From CAVRCA01 sp963719345 (GTDB taxonomy: Bacteria > Pseudomonadota > Alphaproteobacteria > Acetobacterales > Acetobacteraceae), in NCBI GenBank assembly GCA_963719345.1, contig CAVRCA010000005.1, positions 372,001-436,000 of the forward strand: a DNA stretch of 64,000 nucleotides, in the 5' to 3' direction. Of this stretch, positions 21,012-30,945 are shown in pieces (the stretch's first letter is position 1; each line of letters starts with the position of its first letter). A program made the position numbers and the translations under genes. The notes beneath the pieces were generated by a model. It did not search any database, was not told the DNA's origin, and worked only from the letters and a program-made list of their open reading frames with translations.

Positions 21012-21015
21012 CTAG

Positions 21016-21598
21016 ATGTCTGCCGTCGCTGGCCTGGTGCTTGCCGGCGGCCGGGCGACCCGGATGGGCGGTGGCGACAAGCCCCTGCTCGAGGTCGGCG
21101 GAACGTCGAATTCTGGCGCGCATCCTCGCCGTGTTGCGGCCCGAGGTGGGTTCTTTCGCGATCAGCGCCAACGGCGACCCCGCCCGTTTCGCGCGCTTCG
21201 GGTGCCCGGTGCTGGACGACGGCCTGTTTGCGGGCGAGGGGCCACTGGCCGGGCTGCTTGCCGGCCTCGACTGGGCGGCTGCACTCGGGGCCGAGCTGCT
21301 GCTGAGCGTCCCGGGCGATACGCCGTTCCTGCCCTGCGGCCTGCTGACGGCGCTGTCACCCGCGCCGGCCTGGGCAGCGCGCGAGGGGCGGGTGCATCCG
21401 CTGGTGGCGCTGTGGCCGGTCGGGGTCCGGCATGCGCTGCGCCCGATGCTGGCCAGGCCCGGATCTCGATCCATCCAGGCCTTTGGCCACTCGATCGGCA
21501 TGCGCGAGGCATGGTTCCCGGATGGTCCGACCGATCCGTTCCTGAACGTCAATACGCCCGCCGACCTTGCCGCCGCGTGCGCGATCCGCCGGGGCTGA
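21016..21598 (+). CDS. mobA: molybdenum cofactor guanylyltransferase MobA, reading frame broken once
   Basis: Transfers GMP to molybdopterin to make the guanine dinucleotide cofactor for DMSO-reductase-type enzymes. The nucleotide-binding start is LVLAGGRATRMGGGDKPLLEVGG; the frame then breaks, and one extra A at 21109-21110 explains it. The second frame continues ILARILAVLRPEVGSFAISANGD, with the metal-site PGDTPFLP and the closing PFLNVNTPADL. The joined protein is about 193 residues, normal for MobA. Its ATG lies 4 bases after the IS1380 right end, so the native upstream region has been replaced. The break may be a sequencing error or true inactivation after the insertion. Confidence 0.85.
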
Positions 21599-21602
21599 TC
21601 GG

Positions 21603-22815
21603 TCAGGCCGCGAGCAACGTCTCGATCTCGTCGATGCGCGCCTCCACGGCGCCGAGATCGACGTCCCAGGCGCGAACCAGGGGCGGCTCCTCACCGTGGT
21701 TCGGAAACGCATCCGCCCAGTGCAGCAGGCCGCAATTGTCGGCCAGCGCACGGAAGCAGGAATTGTCGTAGTCCCGCGGCAACAGCTCGTAGACGAACGT
21801 CCCGGGCGGGGAAAACAGGATGTTTGTCAGTCCCGCACCGTGCGGTCCGACGATGAGCCGGGCGTGGCGGAACGTGTCGGCCTGTTCGGCAAAGGACAGC
21901 GTGCTGGGGACGACGATGCGGAACCCACGCCGTTGCAGCCGGGTGATCAGCTCCGACTTGCTCCGCATCGGACGCGCCCAGGCGTCGATGCGCGCCACGT
22001 AGATGCGCCCGTTCTGGGCCTGGCGGAGCGGCACCCGGTCGCGCAGAGCGGCGTAGGCCTGTGCGATAGCCGGGGAGACGCCGAACGCCGCACCGCCACT
22101 CAGAAAATCGCTGAATATGGCCCGCGGCAGGCGAACGCGCTGCCCCGGGCCGACTTCGAGGCGCGGGATAGCCGCCCATCCCAGCATGGCCAGCGAGTTC
22201 CTCCTGCCATTGGGTCAGCGCGGGCAGGGCGAGGCGCACGGCAGCGCCCGCGTGCTGCCGCATGCCGGTGTCGATGGCGGGCAGGGCCTGCAGCATCCAG
22301 TGGTAGTAGTTTCGCGGCACCGCGTTGCAGCCGATCACCACCGGGGCGGGGTCGGCCGTCGTGCCCGGGCATCGGGTGTCGGCGTCAAGTTCCGCCAGCA
22401 TCTCCTCGGTAAACAGGTAGCAGGTCTCGGCAATGCGGGAGCCGCCGGCGAGCAGCGCCATGGTCCGGCCGTCCAGCACGACATTGCGCAGGTTCCATTG
22501 CCGCAGGGGATGCCGTGTCGGGGACCAAGTGGCGAACGGGTTCCGATCCGGCCGGCGCAGGCGGTCAGCCAAGCCCGCACTCGGCGATGTCAAGGACTGA
22601 TCGCCCGGATCAATGATCATGCTCGGTCTGGCCGCACGGGCGATCGGCACGTCCGCCGCCCTTGGCCACCGCCATCTCGTCCGGGCGGCTCGGGCGATCC
22701 GGCGCAGGCCGGGGATCGCCCAGGCCAGCGGCGCAGCCGCGCGCCAGGGCGGCAGGCGGTTCAAGACGTCCAACGGGTGACGGCTCCCTTCCCGGCCGTG
22801 GCAGAACGATTGCAA
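21603..22815 (-). CDS. glycosyltransferase family 61 (DUF563) protein, reading frame broken once
   Basis: GT61-type glycosyltransferase, probably acting on a surface polysaccharide or lipopolysaccharide in the cytoplasm. The first frame carries NYYHWMLQALPAIDTGM; after a break near 22185 the second frame carries LGWAAIPRLEVG and later IYVARIDAWARPM, VVPSTLSFAEQA and the highly conserved GPHGAGLTNILFSPPGT near the C-terminus. The joined length is about 400 residues. The start is uncertain: the longest frame begins at a TTG, and the first 60 residues are not clearly conserved. The gene is divergent from the following ABC binding-protein gene and converges with mobA, from which it is 4 bases away. 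It has no other polysaccharide genes beside it. Confidence 0.8.
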
Positions 22816-22851
22816 GCTATACGCAATCGGGCGAGACAGGGAGCAGCTTGC

Positions 22852-23709
22852 ATGACCAGCGGGTTCAGTCGAGGCAGGTTCGGCCGGCGTGGGTTGGCGG
22901 GCGCCGTTGTGCTACCCGCTGCCGCGATGACGGTCGGCGCTCACGCCCAGGGTAGCGGCGAGACGACGTTCGATCGCGTCCAGCGCACGAAGATCCTGCG
23001 CATCGCCGCCCTGCCCGGCGAGCTGCCCTATTTTCAGAAGGACCTCGCCAGCGGCGAGTGGGGCGGCGCGGCGATCGAGATGGCCAAGGACATCGCCCGC
23101 GTGTTCGACGCCAAGCTCGAATACGTGGAGTCGACCTACGGCAATTCGGTGCTGGATCTGCAAGCGAACAAGGTTGATCTCGCCTTCGCGCTCAATCCGA
23201 CGCCGCAACGTGCCCTAGCCATCGGCTTTACCCATCCGATGATCATCCATCCGTTCGGTTGCCTCGCCAGGCACGGGCTGGAGCCGAAGACATGGGACGA
23301 TCTCAACCGGCCGGAGATCCGCATCGCGGTCGATCTTGGGTCCTTGCACGAGACGGTGGCGCGACGATTTGCGCCGAAAGCCCAGACCATCGGCTTCAAG
23401 ACGCGCGACGAGTGCACGTTGGCGCTGCAGTCGGGGCACGTCGATGCGCATGTCCAGGCGGCGATCCTCGGCCTCTCGACGATCGGCAAGAACCCGGCGA
23501 TGGGGCCGTACTACCTGCTCACCGGGCCGCTGGTCGCGCTGCCCAGCAATCTCGGCGTGCGGCGGGAAACCGACACCCGTTTCGTCGACGTGCTGAATGC
23601 CTGGCTCGACTTCAACCGCGGCCTCGGCCAGATCCGTGAGTGGCTGCTCAACGGCCTCGCGCTGGTCGGCGTGCAGCGCGACCAGATCCCCTCGCAGCTG
23701 ACGTTCTGA
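22852..23709 (+). CDS. ABC transporter periplasmic binding protein, polar amino acid type
   Basis: Periplasmic ligand-binding protein of 285 residues, SBP family 3. The N-terminus has a twin Arg (GRRGLAGAVVL) and a signal peptide ending AHAQG, so export by Tat or Sec is expected. The domain begins with RTKILRIAALPGELPYF and shows YGNSVLDLQANKVDLAF, the family's DLAFA strand, and a hinge at RPEIRIAVDLGS. Family members bind amino acids or related compounds; the ligand here is not predictable. The chosen ATG directly precedes the signal peptide. The matching permease gene follows 24 bases later on the same strand. Confidence 0.88.
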   Translation: MTSGFSRGRFGRRGLAGAVVLPAAAMTVGAHAQGSGETTFDRVQRTKILRIAALPGELPYFQKDLASGEWGGAAIEMAKDIARVFDAKLEYVESTYGNSVLDLQANKVDLAFALNPTPQRALAIGFTHPMIIHPFGCLARHGLEPKTWDDLNRPEIRIAVDLGSLHETVARRFAPKAQTIGFKTRDECTLALQSGHVDAHVQAAILGLSTIGKNPAMGPYYLLTGPLVALPSNLGVRRETDTRFVDVLNAWLDFNRGLGQIREWLLNGLALVGVQRDQIPSQLTF

Positions 23710-23733
23710 CGCGAGCCGGCCCGGACGCCCCGG

Positions 23734-24399
23734 ATGGGCTACCAATGGAGCTTCGGCTTCCTCCTCCGCTACGCCCCCCTGTTCTGGCACGGCGTGCTCG
23801 TCACCTTGGCCTATACGGTGGGAACCGTGGCACTTGGACTGCTGATCGGTCTGCTGATCGGGCTTGGCCGGCTGTCTCGGTCGCGGCTGCTGAACGCGCC
23901 GCTGGTCGGCCTGGTCGAGATTTTTCGCTGCACGCCGCTGCTGGTGCAGATCGTCTGGTTCTATTACGCGCTGCCGGTCATTCTCAACGTGCAGATCCCG
24001 GCGACGGTCGCAGCCGTCGCGGTGCTGTCGCTCTACACCGGCGCTTTCTACGCCGAGATCTTCCGCGCCGGGATCGTCTCGATCGAGGCGGGCCAGTGGG
24101 ACGCCGCGCGTGCGCTCGGCCTGTCGCGCTGGCGTATGATGCGGCTCGTCATATTGCCGCAGGCAATGCGGCGGATGGTGCCGCCGTTCATGAACCAGTC
24201 GATCATCCAGCTCAAGAACACCTCGCTGGTTTCGACGATCGCGGTGCCCGACCTGCTCTATCAGGGCACGCTGATCACCGCCGACACCTACCGGCCATTG
24301 GAAGTGTACACCGTGGTCGCGCTGATCTACTTCGTGCTGCTGTTTCCGGCGACCTTGCTGGCGCAGGCATACGAGCGGCGGCTCGCAAGCGGGCGCTGA
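23734..24399 (+). CDS. ABC transporter permease, polar amino acid (HisM/GlnP) type
   Basis: Inner-membrane permease of 221 residues, usual for this family, with about five membrane helices. The sequence shows VEIFRCTPLLVQIVWFYYALP, YTGAFYAEIFRAGI and the cytoplasmic EAA loop EAGQWDAARALGLSRWRMMRLVILPQ (shown in part), which docks to the ATPase. It pairs with the upstream binding protein. No ATPase gene is present nearby, so the complex must borrow a subunit encoded elsewhere. Confidence 0.9.
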   Translation: MGYQWSFGFLLRYAPLFWHGVLVTLAYTVGTVALGLLIGLLIGLGRLSRSRLLNAPLVGLVEIFRCTPLLVQIVWFYYALPVILNVQIPATVAAVAVLSLYTGAFYAEIFRAGIVSIEAGQWDAARALGLSRWRMMRLVILPQAMRRMVPPFMNQSIIQLKNTSLVSTIAVPDLLYQGTLITADTYRPLEVYTVVALIYFVLLFPATLLAQAYERRLASGR

Positions 24400-24538
24400 C
24401 GCCGCGCCGGCCGCTTCTTCACTCAACGGTCATGCTGCCCGGATTGCCTGCCTTCCCAGGTCGACTATGAGTTCGCCACCAATGCGTTTCCCTCTCGGGA
24501 TAGTTGGGCGCGGGTTGGTTAGGGACCAGGAACCGTAC

Positions 24539-26123
24539 ATGAAACGCTTCAGAACGCTGTTGCTGACGACTGCCTTGGCGGCCAGCTTGGCAACAACCTG
24601 CGACCTTGCCCGCGCCGGGGGCAATCCGGGCGACGGCCCGAGTTGGCAGGAACCCGGAAAGACCGGCCGCTATTCGCATGTACTGCTGATCAGCATTGAC
24701 GGGATGCACGCCGTGGATCTGGCGAATTACATCGCCGATCCGAGCCATGCCGGCAGCGCCCTCGGCGAGCTGGCGTCCAACGGCGTGGTCTACCGCAACG
24801 CGCTGACCACGGGGCCGTCTGACAGCTTTCCAGGAATGGTGGCGCAAGTGACGGGAGCCACCCCGAAATCCGCCGGCGTGTTCTACGACGACAGCTACGA
24901 TCGCACCTATTTCGACCCAGGCTCGGACTGCTCAGGTCCGCCTGGCGCCGAGGTCCGCTACTTCGAATACATCGACAAGGATTCCAGCCGCCTCGACGGT
25001 GGGGGCACCCTCGGCGACCCGCTCTCGCAGATCGATCCCACGAAATTGCCGCGCGCGCTGGTCAATGGGACCTGCACGTCAATGTTGCCTCATACCTTCA
25101 TCCGCGTGAACACCATCTTCGAGATCATCAAGCAGCACGGCCTGCGCACGGCTTGGTCCGACAAGCATCCCGCGTATGAAATCCTCAACGGACCGTCCGG
25201 CCAGGGCATCGACGACCTTTATACGCCCGAAATAAACTCCGATATCCCGGGCTATCCCGGCCAGGACAACACGACCGCGTTTAGCGCCGTCCGTGACTAC
25301 GACGAAACCAAAGTGCAAGCCGTCATCCGGCAGATCGAGGGCCTGACCAGCACCGGCAACCCGGCGCCGTCGGTGCCGGCGATTCTGGGGTTGAATTTCC
25401 AGGCGGTCAGCGTCGGCCAGAAGCTCGCCAAGTCCGGCGTGGTCGATCCGCCGGGTCTGACCGGCGGTTATCTCGACGCAAACGCCACTCCGGGCAATGC
25501 GCTCGCGATCGCAGCTTGACTATGTCGATCATGCCATCGGGCGCATGGTCGCGGCACTCCAGCAGGCGGAACTGCTCGACGACACGCTGGTGATCGTCAG
25601 CGCCAAGCACGGCCAGTCACCGATCGACGTCTCGCTGCGTCGCGCAGTGGATGACAGCCCCTATCCGAAGACCCCCGGCTATAGCTTCCACGTCGCGGAC
25701 GATGTCGGGCTTGTGTGGTTGGCGCCGCAGACCCAGTCAGCTGATTATGCGGCCGCCGAGGCCTACCTCAAGAGTGAGTTCGGTCCGCTCGGTATCGCCA
25801 GGTTGCTCGGCCAGCGCGCGCTGACCCGCCTCTACCGCGATCCTCTGACCGATAGCCGTACGCCGGATTTCATCAGCATCGTTGATCATGGGGTGATCTA
25901 CACGAGCGGCAGCAAGCTGGCGGAACATGGCGGCTTTGCGCGCGACGACCGAAACGTCGCCTTGCTCGTCAGCTCGCCCAAGCTCGAAGCGGCGGTGGTC
26001 GACGACAAGGTGGAGACCCGCCAGATCGCGCCGACGATCCTGGAAGCGCTCGGCCTTGACCCTGAGGAGTTGCAGGCGGTTCAGATCGAGAACACGCAGG
26101 CGCTGCCGGGACTGCCACATTAG
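24539..26123 (+). CDS. secreted type I phosphodiesterase/nucleotide pyrophosphatase family protein, reading frame broken once
   Basis: Metal-dependent phosphodiesterase of the alkaline phosphatase superfamily, about 525 residues when joined. A signal peptide (MKRFRTLLLTTALAASL, ending in a DLARAGG region) directs export. Metal and nucleophile segments are LLISIDGMHAVD, a Ser in GPSDSFPGM where relatives have Thr or Ser, WSDKHPAYEIL, then across a break near 25510 YVDHAIGRM, SAKHGQSP and the final HGGFARDDRNVALLV. The break falls between NALA and QLDYVDH, a normally continuous stretch. It probably releases phosphate from periplasmic or external organic phosphates. The large repeat protein follows on the same strand. 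Confidence 0.82.
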
Positions 26124-26197
26124 CTCGCTCCCGGCGCGACCGATGCCCATCATCGCGAGCGGCGCTGGCGGAGCGATCCGTCGCGCGGCGGGCATTG

Positions 26198-26226
26198 ATT
26201 GCGAGCCGCCGCCGGCGGCTCGCAAT
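26198..26226. repeat. perfect 13-bp inverted repeat (hairpin)
   Basis: ATTGCGAGCCGCC and its exact complement are separated by GCC, between the phosphodiesterase and the repeat protein. No T run follows on the plus strand, so termination would be inefficient; it may instead be a processing or stabilising hairpin. Confidence 0.6.
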
Positions 26227-26384
26227 GGCGGAGCACGGTGTCCACGCTCAAACTGAGGTCGTTCAGCTAGTTTCAGACGGCTCGACTTCGAGGATCGTGG
26301 CTGATCGCTCGTGCCTTGTCGTCCGGTGAGCTTGCTCATCACCGTGAACGAAGCCGTCAGATCGAACCAGAGGGATACGCAACA

Positions 26385-28487
26385 ATGGCTCAACTTAACG
26401 CAAGCTCGGTGTTCGCCAGCGGAACAGACGGCGAGTTGCAGCCCGACTTGATCACCGTTGGAGACAACTCTCTGTGGGCGGAATACGGCAACGGTGCCGA
26501 TTTAACGGGTGCAAGTGGCAGCAGCACGATCGTGCGCTACAGCCTGTCGGGCGATGTCGAGCAGACCTTCACCGTTGCCGGCTCGGCCGACGGACTGAAG
26601 GTCGACCCGACCACCGGCACCGTGTACGTGTACTGCAAAATCAGGACGGCAACTCGACCTTGTCGTTCATCGATCCAAACACCAACGAAGTCAGCGAACC
26701 GCTTCCCTACGCGGTGACCAGCACGAGCCGCGGCTACGACGACGTCGCGTTCAATCCGGGAGCGGTCTATCTCAGCTACACTAATCCGGTTAATCCGGGC
26801 GACCCGGTCCTGCAGCGCCTCACCAATCCGGGCACGCCGACCGGGCCGCTGGTCACGACCGACATCCTCGCCCTGGGTGCGACCGGCACCAACATCGCCA
26901 CCGGTCAAGCCGATCAGCCGATCCCGCTGAGCGACCCGGATTTACTGAAGTCCCTGCCCGACGGCCGTCTCGTCTTGACCAGCGAAGCCGATAATGCCTT
27001 CACCTTGATCTCCGACCCAGGCACCGCGGCGCAGTCCGAGCGCTTCGTCCAACTGACGAACCTTCCGACCGGCTCGGCCCTGGACGACGTGATCGTTCCG
27101 ACCTCCAGTTCCGGCACGTTCTACGTCTCGAATACGACCACCAACCAGATCCAAGCCTTTTCCTTGACTGGGCTGAACACCAGCGACGCCTATGCTTCGG
27201 TGGGGTACCGAGATCTTGCAGGTGGATCTGCAGACCGGTCAGGAAACGCCGGTGGTCACCGGGTTGTCCGGGTCGCACGGGCTCGATTTCGTGGCCGCGT
27301 CGACCGACGATCCCGTGGTGCAGCAGACCAACATCTTCGCTGTAGGGTCGGACGTCGGCGGCACCCAGCCGGACAGCGTCACCATGGGCGCCGGTTCAAT
27401 CTGGATCGAATACGGCAACGGGGCGGACAGCACCGGCAAGCTCAACGACGGCAGCGGCAGCACGATCGTCCGCTACAGCCCGGACGGACAGGTCGAGCAG
27501 ACCTACAGCCTTCCCGGGTCGGTCGACGGATTGAAATACGATCCCGCCAGCGGCCTGGTGTTCGCGCTGAAGAACCAGGATGCGAACTCGTACCTCTACA
27601 CCATCGACCCGACCACCAATGCTGTCAGCGGCCCGCTCAATTATGACAACAACTACGTGTACGGCGCCAACTTATCGCGTGGCTACGACGACGTGGCGTT
27701 CGACAACGGCAAGGTCTTTCTCAGCTATACCAACCCGGCGAATACCGGCAACTCGGTGGTCCAGCAGCTCAACAACGGCGACGCGCCGAGCGGGACCTTG
27801 CAGACCACGTCCATTCTGCGCCTCGGCGACACGGGAACCAACCTCGTGACCGGCCAAGCCAACCAGCCGCTGCCCGTGGCCGATCCCGACTCGCTGAAAA
27901 CCCTGTCGGACGGCTCGCTGATCCTGACCAGCGACCACGATCAGTCGCTCACCATCATTGCCAATCCGGGCACGGCGCAGCAATCGGCGAGCTTCGTCAC
28001 CCTGCCGCTTGGCAGCTCGGGCCTTGACGACGCCATTATCCCGACGGCGACGTCGGGCACGTTCTACATCTCCAATGCGGGCGCGAACAATGTCGTAGTA
28101 GCCGACGTGACCGGCTTGAAGACCAACGACATCTATGTCTCGGTCGGCAGCGACAACGCCATTGACCAGCTCGATCCGACCACTGGCGCGCTAGTACCGG
28201 TCATCACTGGCCTCAACTCCCCGCACGGCATGATGTTCATTCCTGCCAGCGACCCGGGTTCCGTCCCCGTCGCTTCGGACACGATCGACCTCGGCCAGCA
28301 AGCCAGCGCGCTGCTGGGGAACGGATCGGCAATGGAGGGCAACGGCCAGCTTGCAAGCCTGAGTTCCGGGACGGGTTCGGCAAACACGGCGACGTCGACC
28401 GACCAGAGCGCGGGCGGCTCGATTCTGCCGTTGCTGCAGTCGAGCACGGCGCCGATGACCGCCATCACGTTGACGCAGCAGGGCTGA
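26385..28487 (+). CDS. large duplicated repeat protein, probably beta-propeller, reading frame broken twice
   Basis: A protein of about 700 residues made of two homologous halves of about 309 residues. Each half opens with QPD...VG..S.W.EYGNGAD, then SSTIVRYS..G.VEQT, .GS.DGLK.DP..G, RGYDDVAF, YLSYTNP.N.G/FLSYTNPANTG, LLKSLPDGRLVLTS/SLKTLSDGSLILTS and SSGTFYVSN/TSGTFYISN. The strand-turn pattern resembles NHL or SMP-30-type propellers. The N-terminus lacks a signal peptide. The C-terminal tail is Gly/Ser/Thr-rich with a hydrophobic end, as in some type I secreted proteins, though no RTX repeats are visible. Breaks near 26635 and 27205 split the frame; the conserved repeats continue across both. 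Function unknown. Confidence 0.7.
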
Positions 28488-28552
28488 TCCGGAAATCCCA
28501 CGTGCGGTTCAGGCGTTACCGCGCGTGGGTTTCACGTTCGAAGGGATGCCCG

Positions 28553-28876
28553 ATGAACCGCATGTCTCCCGGTTGCCTCGTCCTCGGGGTCGGGCTGGTC
28601 GGCGCCGCAATGCTGCTGTCGCCGGCCATCCATGCCCAGGGAGCCGCCCCGACCGATGCGCCGCCCGCCCGCAACGCCAACGTCTACAACGGCCGGGCGC
28701 ACCAGCCGACCGCCGGGGTGCAGGGAAACGAGGCGGCGGCGGGTGTCGCACCCTCCGGTCAGCGCGCGGCGCAGGAGAATCGCACGCTCAACCAAATAGG
28801 CGACAAGCTGATCGACAAGGCGAACAAGGACGCTGCCACCGCTCCGCCACAGCCCCGCCCGCCCAACGGCAAGTAG
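28553..28876 (+). CDS. small secreted protein of unknown function
   Basis: A 107-residue protein with a signal peptide (1-29, ending AIHAQ) and a low-complexity hydrophilic mature part rich in Ala, Pro, Asn and Gln (GVQGNEAAAGVAPSGQRAAQENRT, shown in part) ending in a short amphipathic stretch (NQIGDKLIDKANKD). No known domain. It starts 65 bases after the repeat protein on the same strand and stops 13 bases from the converging amidohydrolase gene. An in-frame GTG further upstream would add 17 residues before the signal peptide and is less likely. Confidence 0.6.
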   Translation: MNRMSPGCLVLGVGLVGAAMLLSPAIHAQGAAPTDAPPARNANVYNGRAHQPTAGVQGNEAAAGVAPSGQRAAQENRTLNQIGDKLIDKANKDAATAPPQPRPPNGK

Positions 28877-28889
28877 GCCGATAGGAGCG

Positions 28890-30065
28890 TCAGGACCGGC
28901 GCGGCAGCAACTGCTCGGCTAGGGTTGCCCAATATGACGCGCCGACGGGCAGGATCTCGTCGTTAAAATCGTAGCGCGGGTTGTGCAACTGCGGATCGTC
29001 GTCGGTGCCGCCGGCGCCGAGCATGATATAGGCGCCCTGCTTGGCCTCCAGCATGAAGGCGAAATCCTCGCCTCCCATGGTCGGCTGGTCGAGGTGGCGG
29101 ACACGAGTGTCGCCCCCGACCGCTTGGGCGGCACGGCGGGCCAATTCGATTGCCTCGCCATCGTTCACCGTCGCCGGGTAGGTGCGCTCGAACCTGACAG
29201 TGGCGCGGGCGCCGAAACTCTCCGCAATGCCGGTCGCGAGCCGGTGCACGCCGCTCTCCAGCAGGTCGCCGACGCGCGGCTTGAACCAGCGCGCCGTGCC
29301 CAACATGCGCACGGTCTCCGGGATGATGTTGTAGATGAAGCCGCCATTGATGGCACCGATCGTCACGACGCCGCCATCAAGCGGCTCAAGGCTCCGCGAT
29401 ACGATGGTCTGCAGCGCCGTCACGATGTGGCTGGCGACCACCACCGGGTCGATCCCTTTGTTGGGGTGGGCGCCGTGCGAGCCTTTGCCGGTGATCGTGA
29501 TCTCGATGTTGGCGACCGCCGCCATGGTCGGCCCCTCACGCCAGAAGAACGTGCCGGACGGCGCGGACGGCCAGTTGTGCAGGCCAAAGACCTGCTCCAT
29601 CGGGAAGCGCTCGAACATGCCTTCCTCGACCATGATCCGGCCGCCGCCAAGGTTCTCCTCGGCCGGCTGGAAGATCACGTAGACGGTGCCGTCGAAATTG
29701 CGGGTCTCGGCGAGATACTTGGCGGCCCCGAGCAGCATGGTGGTGTGCCCGTCATGGCCGCAGGCGTGCATCACGCCCGGGTTCTGCGACGCGTAGGCGG
29801 CCCCGGTCTCTTCCATCAGGGGCAGCGCATCCATGTCGGCGCGCAGCCCGATAGCGCGCCCCGGGCCGCGGCCGCGGATGACCCCGATGACGCCGGTCTT
29901 GGCCAGCCCGGTCACCACCTCGTCGACGCCGAACGAGCGCAGCTTGTCCTGCACCACCTGGCTCGTGCGGGTCTCCTGCAGCGCGAGCTCGGGATGGGCG
30001 TGCAGGTCGTGCCGCCACTCCGTCATCTCGCTATGGAAATCGGCAATCCGGTTGATGATGGGCAT
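28890..30065 (-). CDS. M20 family metallo-amidohydrolase (hippurate hydrolase type)
   Basis: Zn/Mn-dependent amidohydrolase of 391 residues, M20D subfamily, which cleaves N-acyl amino acids or related amides in the cytoplasm. Metal ligands are in ACGHDGHTTMLLGAA (Cys and His), QPAEENLGGG (Glu-Glu) and the late TMGGEDFAFML. The dimerisation domain holds GKGSHGAHPNKGIDP. The ATG of MPIINRIADFH is used; the open frame continues 18 codons upstream without family resemblance. The epimerase-like gene starts and ends upstream on the same strand, 19 bases away, suggesting one transcript with the dehydratase. Confidence 0.92.
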   Translation of the reverse strand: MPIINRIADFHSEMTEWRHDLHAHPELALQETRTSQVVQDKLRSFGVDEVVTGLAKTGVIGVIRGRGPGRAIGLRADMDALPLMEETGAAYASQNPGVMHACGHDGHTTMLLGAAKYLAETRNFDGTVYVIFQPAEENLGGGRIMVEEGMFERFPMEQVFGLHNWPSAPSGTFFWREGPTMAAVANIEITITGKGSHGAHPNKGIDPVVVASHIVTALQTIVSRSLEPLDGGVVTIGAINGGFIYNIIPETVRMLGTARWFKPRVGDLLESGVHRLATGIAESFGARATVRFERTYPATVNDGEAIELARRAAQAVGGDTRVRHLDQPTMGGEDFAFMLEAKQGAYIMLGAGGTDDDPQLHNPRYDFNDEILPVGASYWATLAEQLLPRRS

Positions 30066-30084
30066 GGGGTGGCTCCGGACCTGT

Positions 30085-30945
30085 TCAGCGCTTTTGCGGC
30101 CCGCCGAAGGTCCGCGCAAGTCCGTCCGCGAGCGGCATCGGCCGCACCCCGAGCGTCGCGACCATCGGTCCGACGTCGAACGCCTTGTCCTCCAGCAGCC
30201 GACGGATCTCGGCCGCGTGGATGGTGGGCAGCAGCGGAGCCGCGCGGGTCAGGGCGGCGCCGGCCATCAGCAACCAGGCGGGGAGGGGGACAAAGCGCGG
30301 TGGAGCGAGCCCGGCGGCGCGCGCGACCGCACGGACGAACTCGGCATAGGTGATCGGTTCGGGGCCGGCCACGACGAGCGCGCGCGGGCCGCGTACGGAG
30401 GCGTCGAGTGCCGCCTCGATGCAGCGCGTCAGGTCGTCCTGATGGATCGGCTGGACCAGGGCGCGCCCGCCGCCCGGCAACGGCACCACCGGCAGGCGTC
30501 GCAGCAGGGCCGCCAGGCGCTGCACGTTGTCCTCTCCCTGAGCGCCATAGATCATCGTCGGGTGCAGCATCCAGCCGGGGCGGCCGGAGCCCAGGAACGC
30601 CGCTTCTCCGGCGATCACGCCGGCACCGTGGGCGTCGGCCCAGCGGGAGAACTTTCGCGTGCTGCCCAGGAAGACGAAGCGGGCCTGAGGGGGCGAGGCG
30701 GCGACGATCGCGGCGGCGTGGCGGGCGTGGGCGCAGGACACGACCCGTCCCGCGTCGTGCAGCGCCGCGGCGAGAGCGGCGGGGTCGGCGAGGTCGGCGA
30801 GGCGCGGCGGGGTGGACGCGATCTTCGCCCAGCGCGCGGCGCTGCGCACGACCGGCACGACGGGGATGCCCCGGGCGAACAGGGCGCGGCAGAGCGCCGC
30901 CCCGGAGCGGCCCGACGCGCCGATGACGTGAACCGGCTCAACCAC
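30085..30945 (-). CDS. NAD(P)-binding SDR/NmrA-like protein
   Basis: A 286-residue Rossmann-fold protein of the extended or atypical SDR group. It begins with VIGASGRSGAALCRALFARG, a GxxGxxG dinucleotide site at the very N-terminus. Other segments are RFVFLGSTRKF, HPTMIYGAQGEDNV (the Tyr may be the catalytic Tyr, but the Lys of YxxxK is missing) and a substrate region PIHQDDLTRCIEAAL. It resembles nucleoside-diphosphate-sugar epimerases and the NDUFA9-like group. The GTG start overlaps the last eight bases of the upstream dehydratase gene, so the two are translationally coupled. Confidence 0.75.
   Translation of the reverse strand: MVEPVHVIGASGRSGAALCRALFARGIPVVPVVRSAARWAKIASTPPRLADLADPAALAAALHDAGRVVSCAHARHAAAIVAASPPQARFVFLGSTRKFSRWADAHGAGVIAGEAAFLGSGRPGWMLHPTMIYGAQGEDNVQRLAALLRRLPVVPLPGGGRALVQPIHQDDLTRCIEAALDASVRGPRALVVAGPEPITYAEFVRAVARAAGLAPPRFVPLPAWLLMAGAALTRAAPLLPTIHAAEIRRLLEDKAFDVGPMVATLGVRPMPLADGLARTFGGPQKR

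Noticed and set aside
19305..21015. Integrative element inserted at tRNA-His.
   Set aside because: No integrase or repeated 3' tRNA end was found; only a single IS1380 element with its own inverted repeats is present.
26198..26226. Intrinsic terminator after the phosphodiesterase gene.
   Set aside because: The stem is perfect but no T run follows on the plus strand, so it is listed only as a hairpin.
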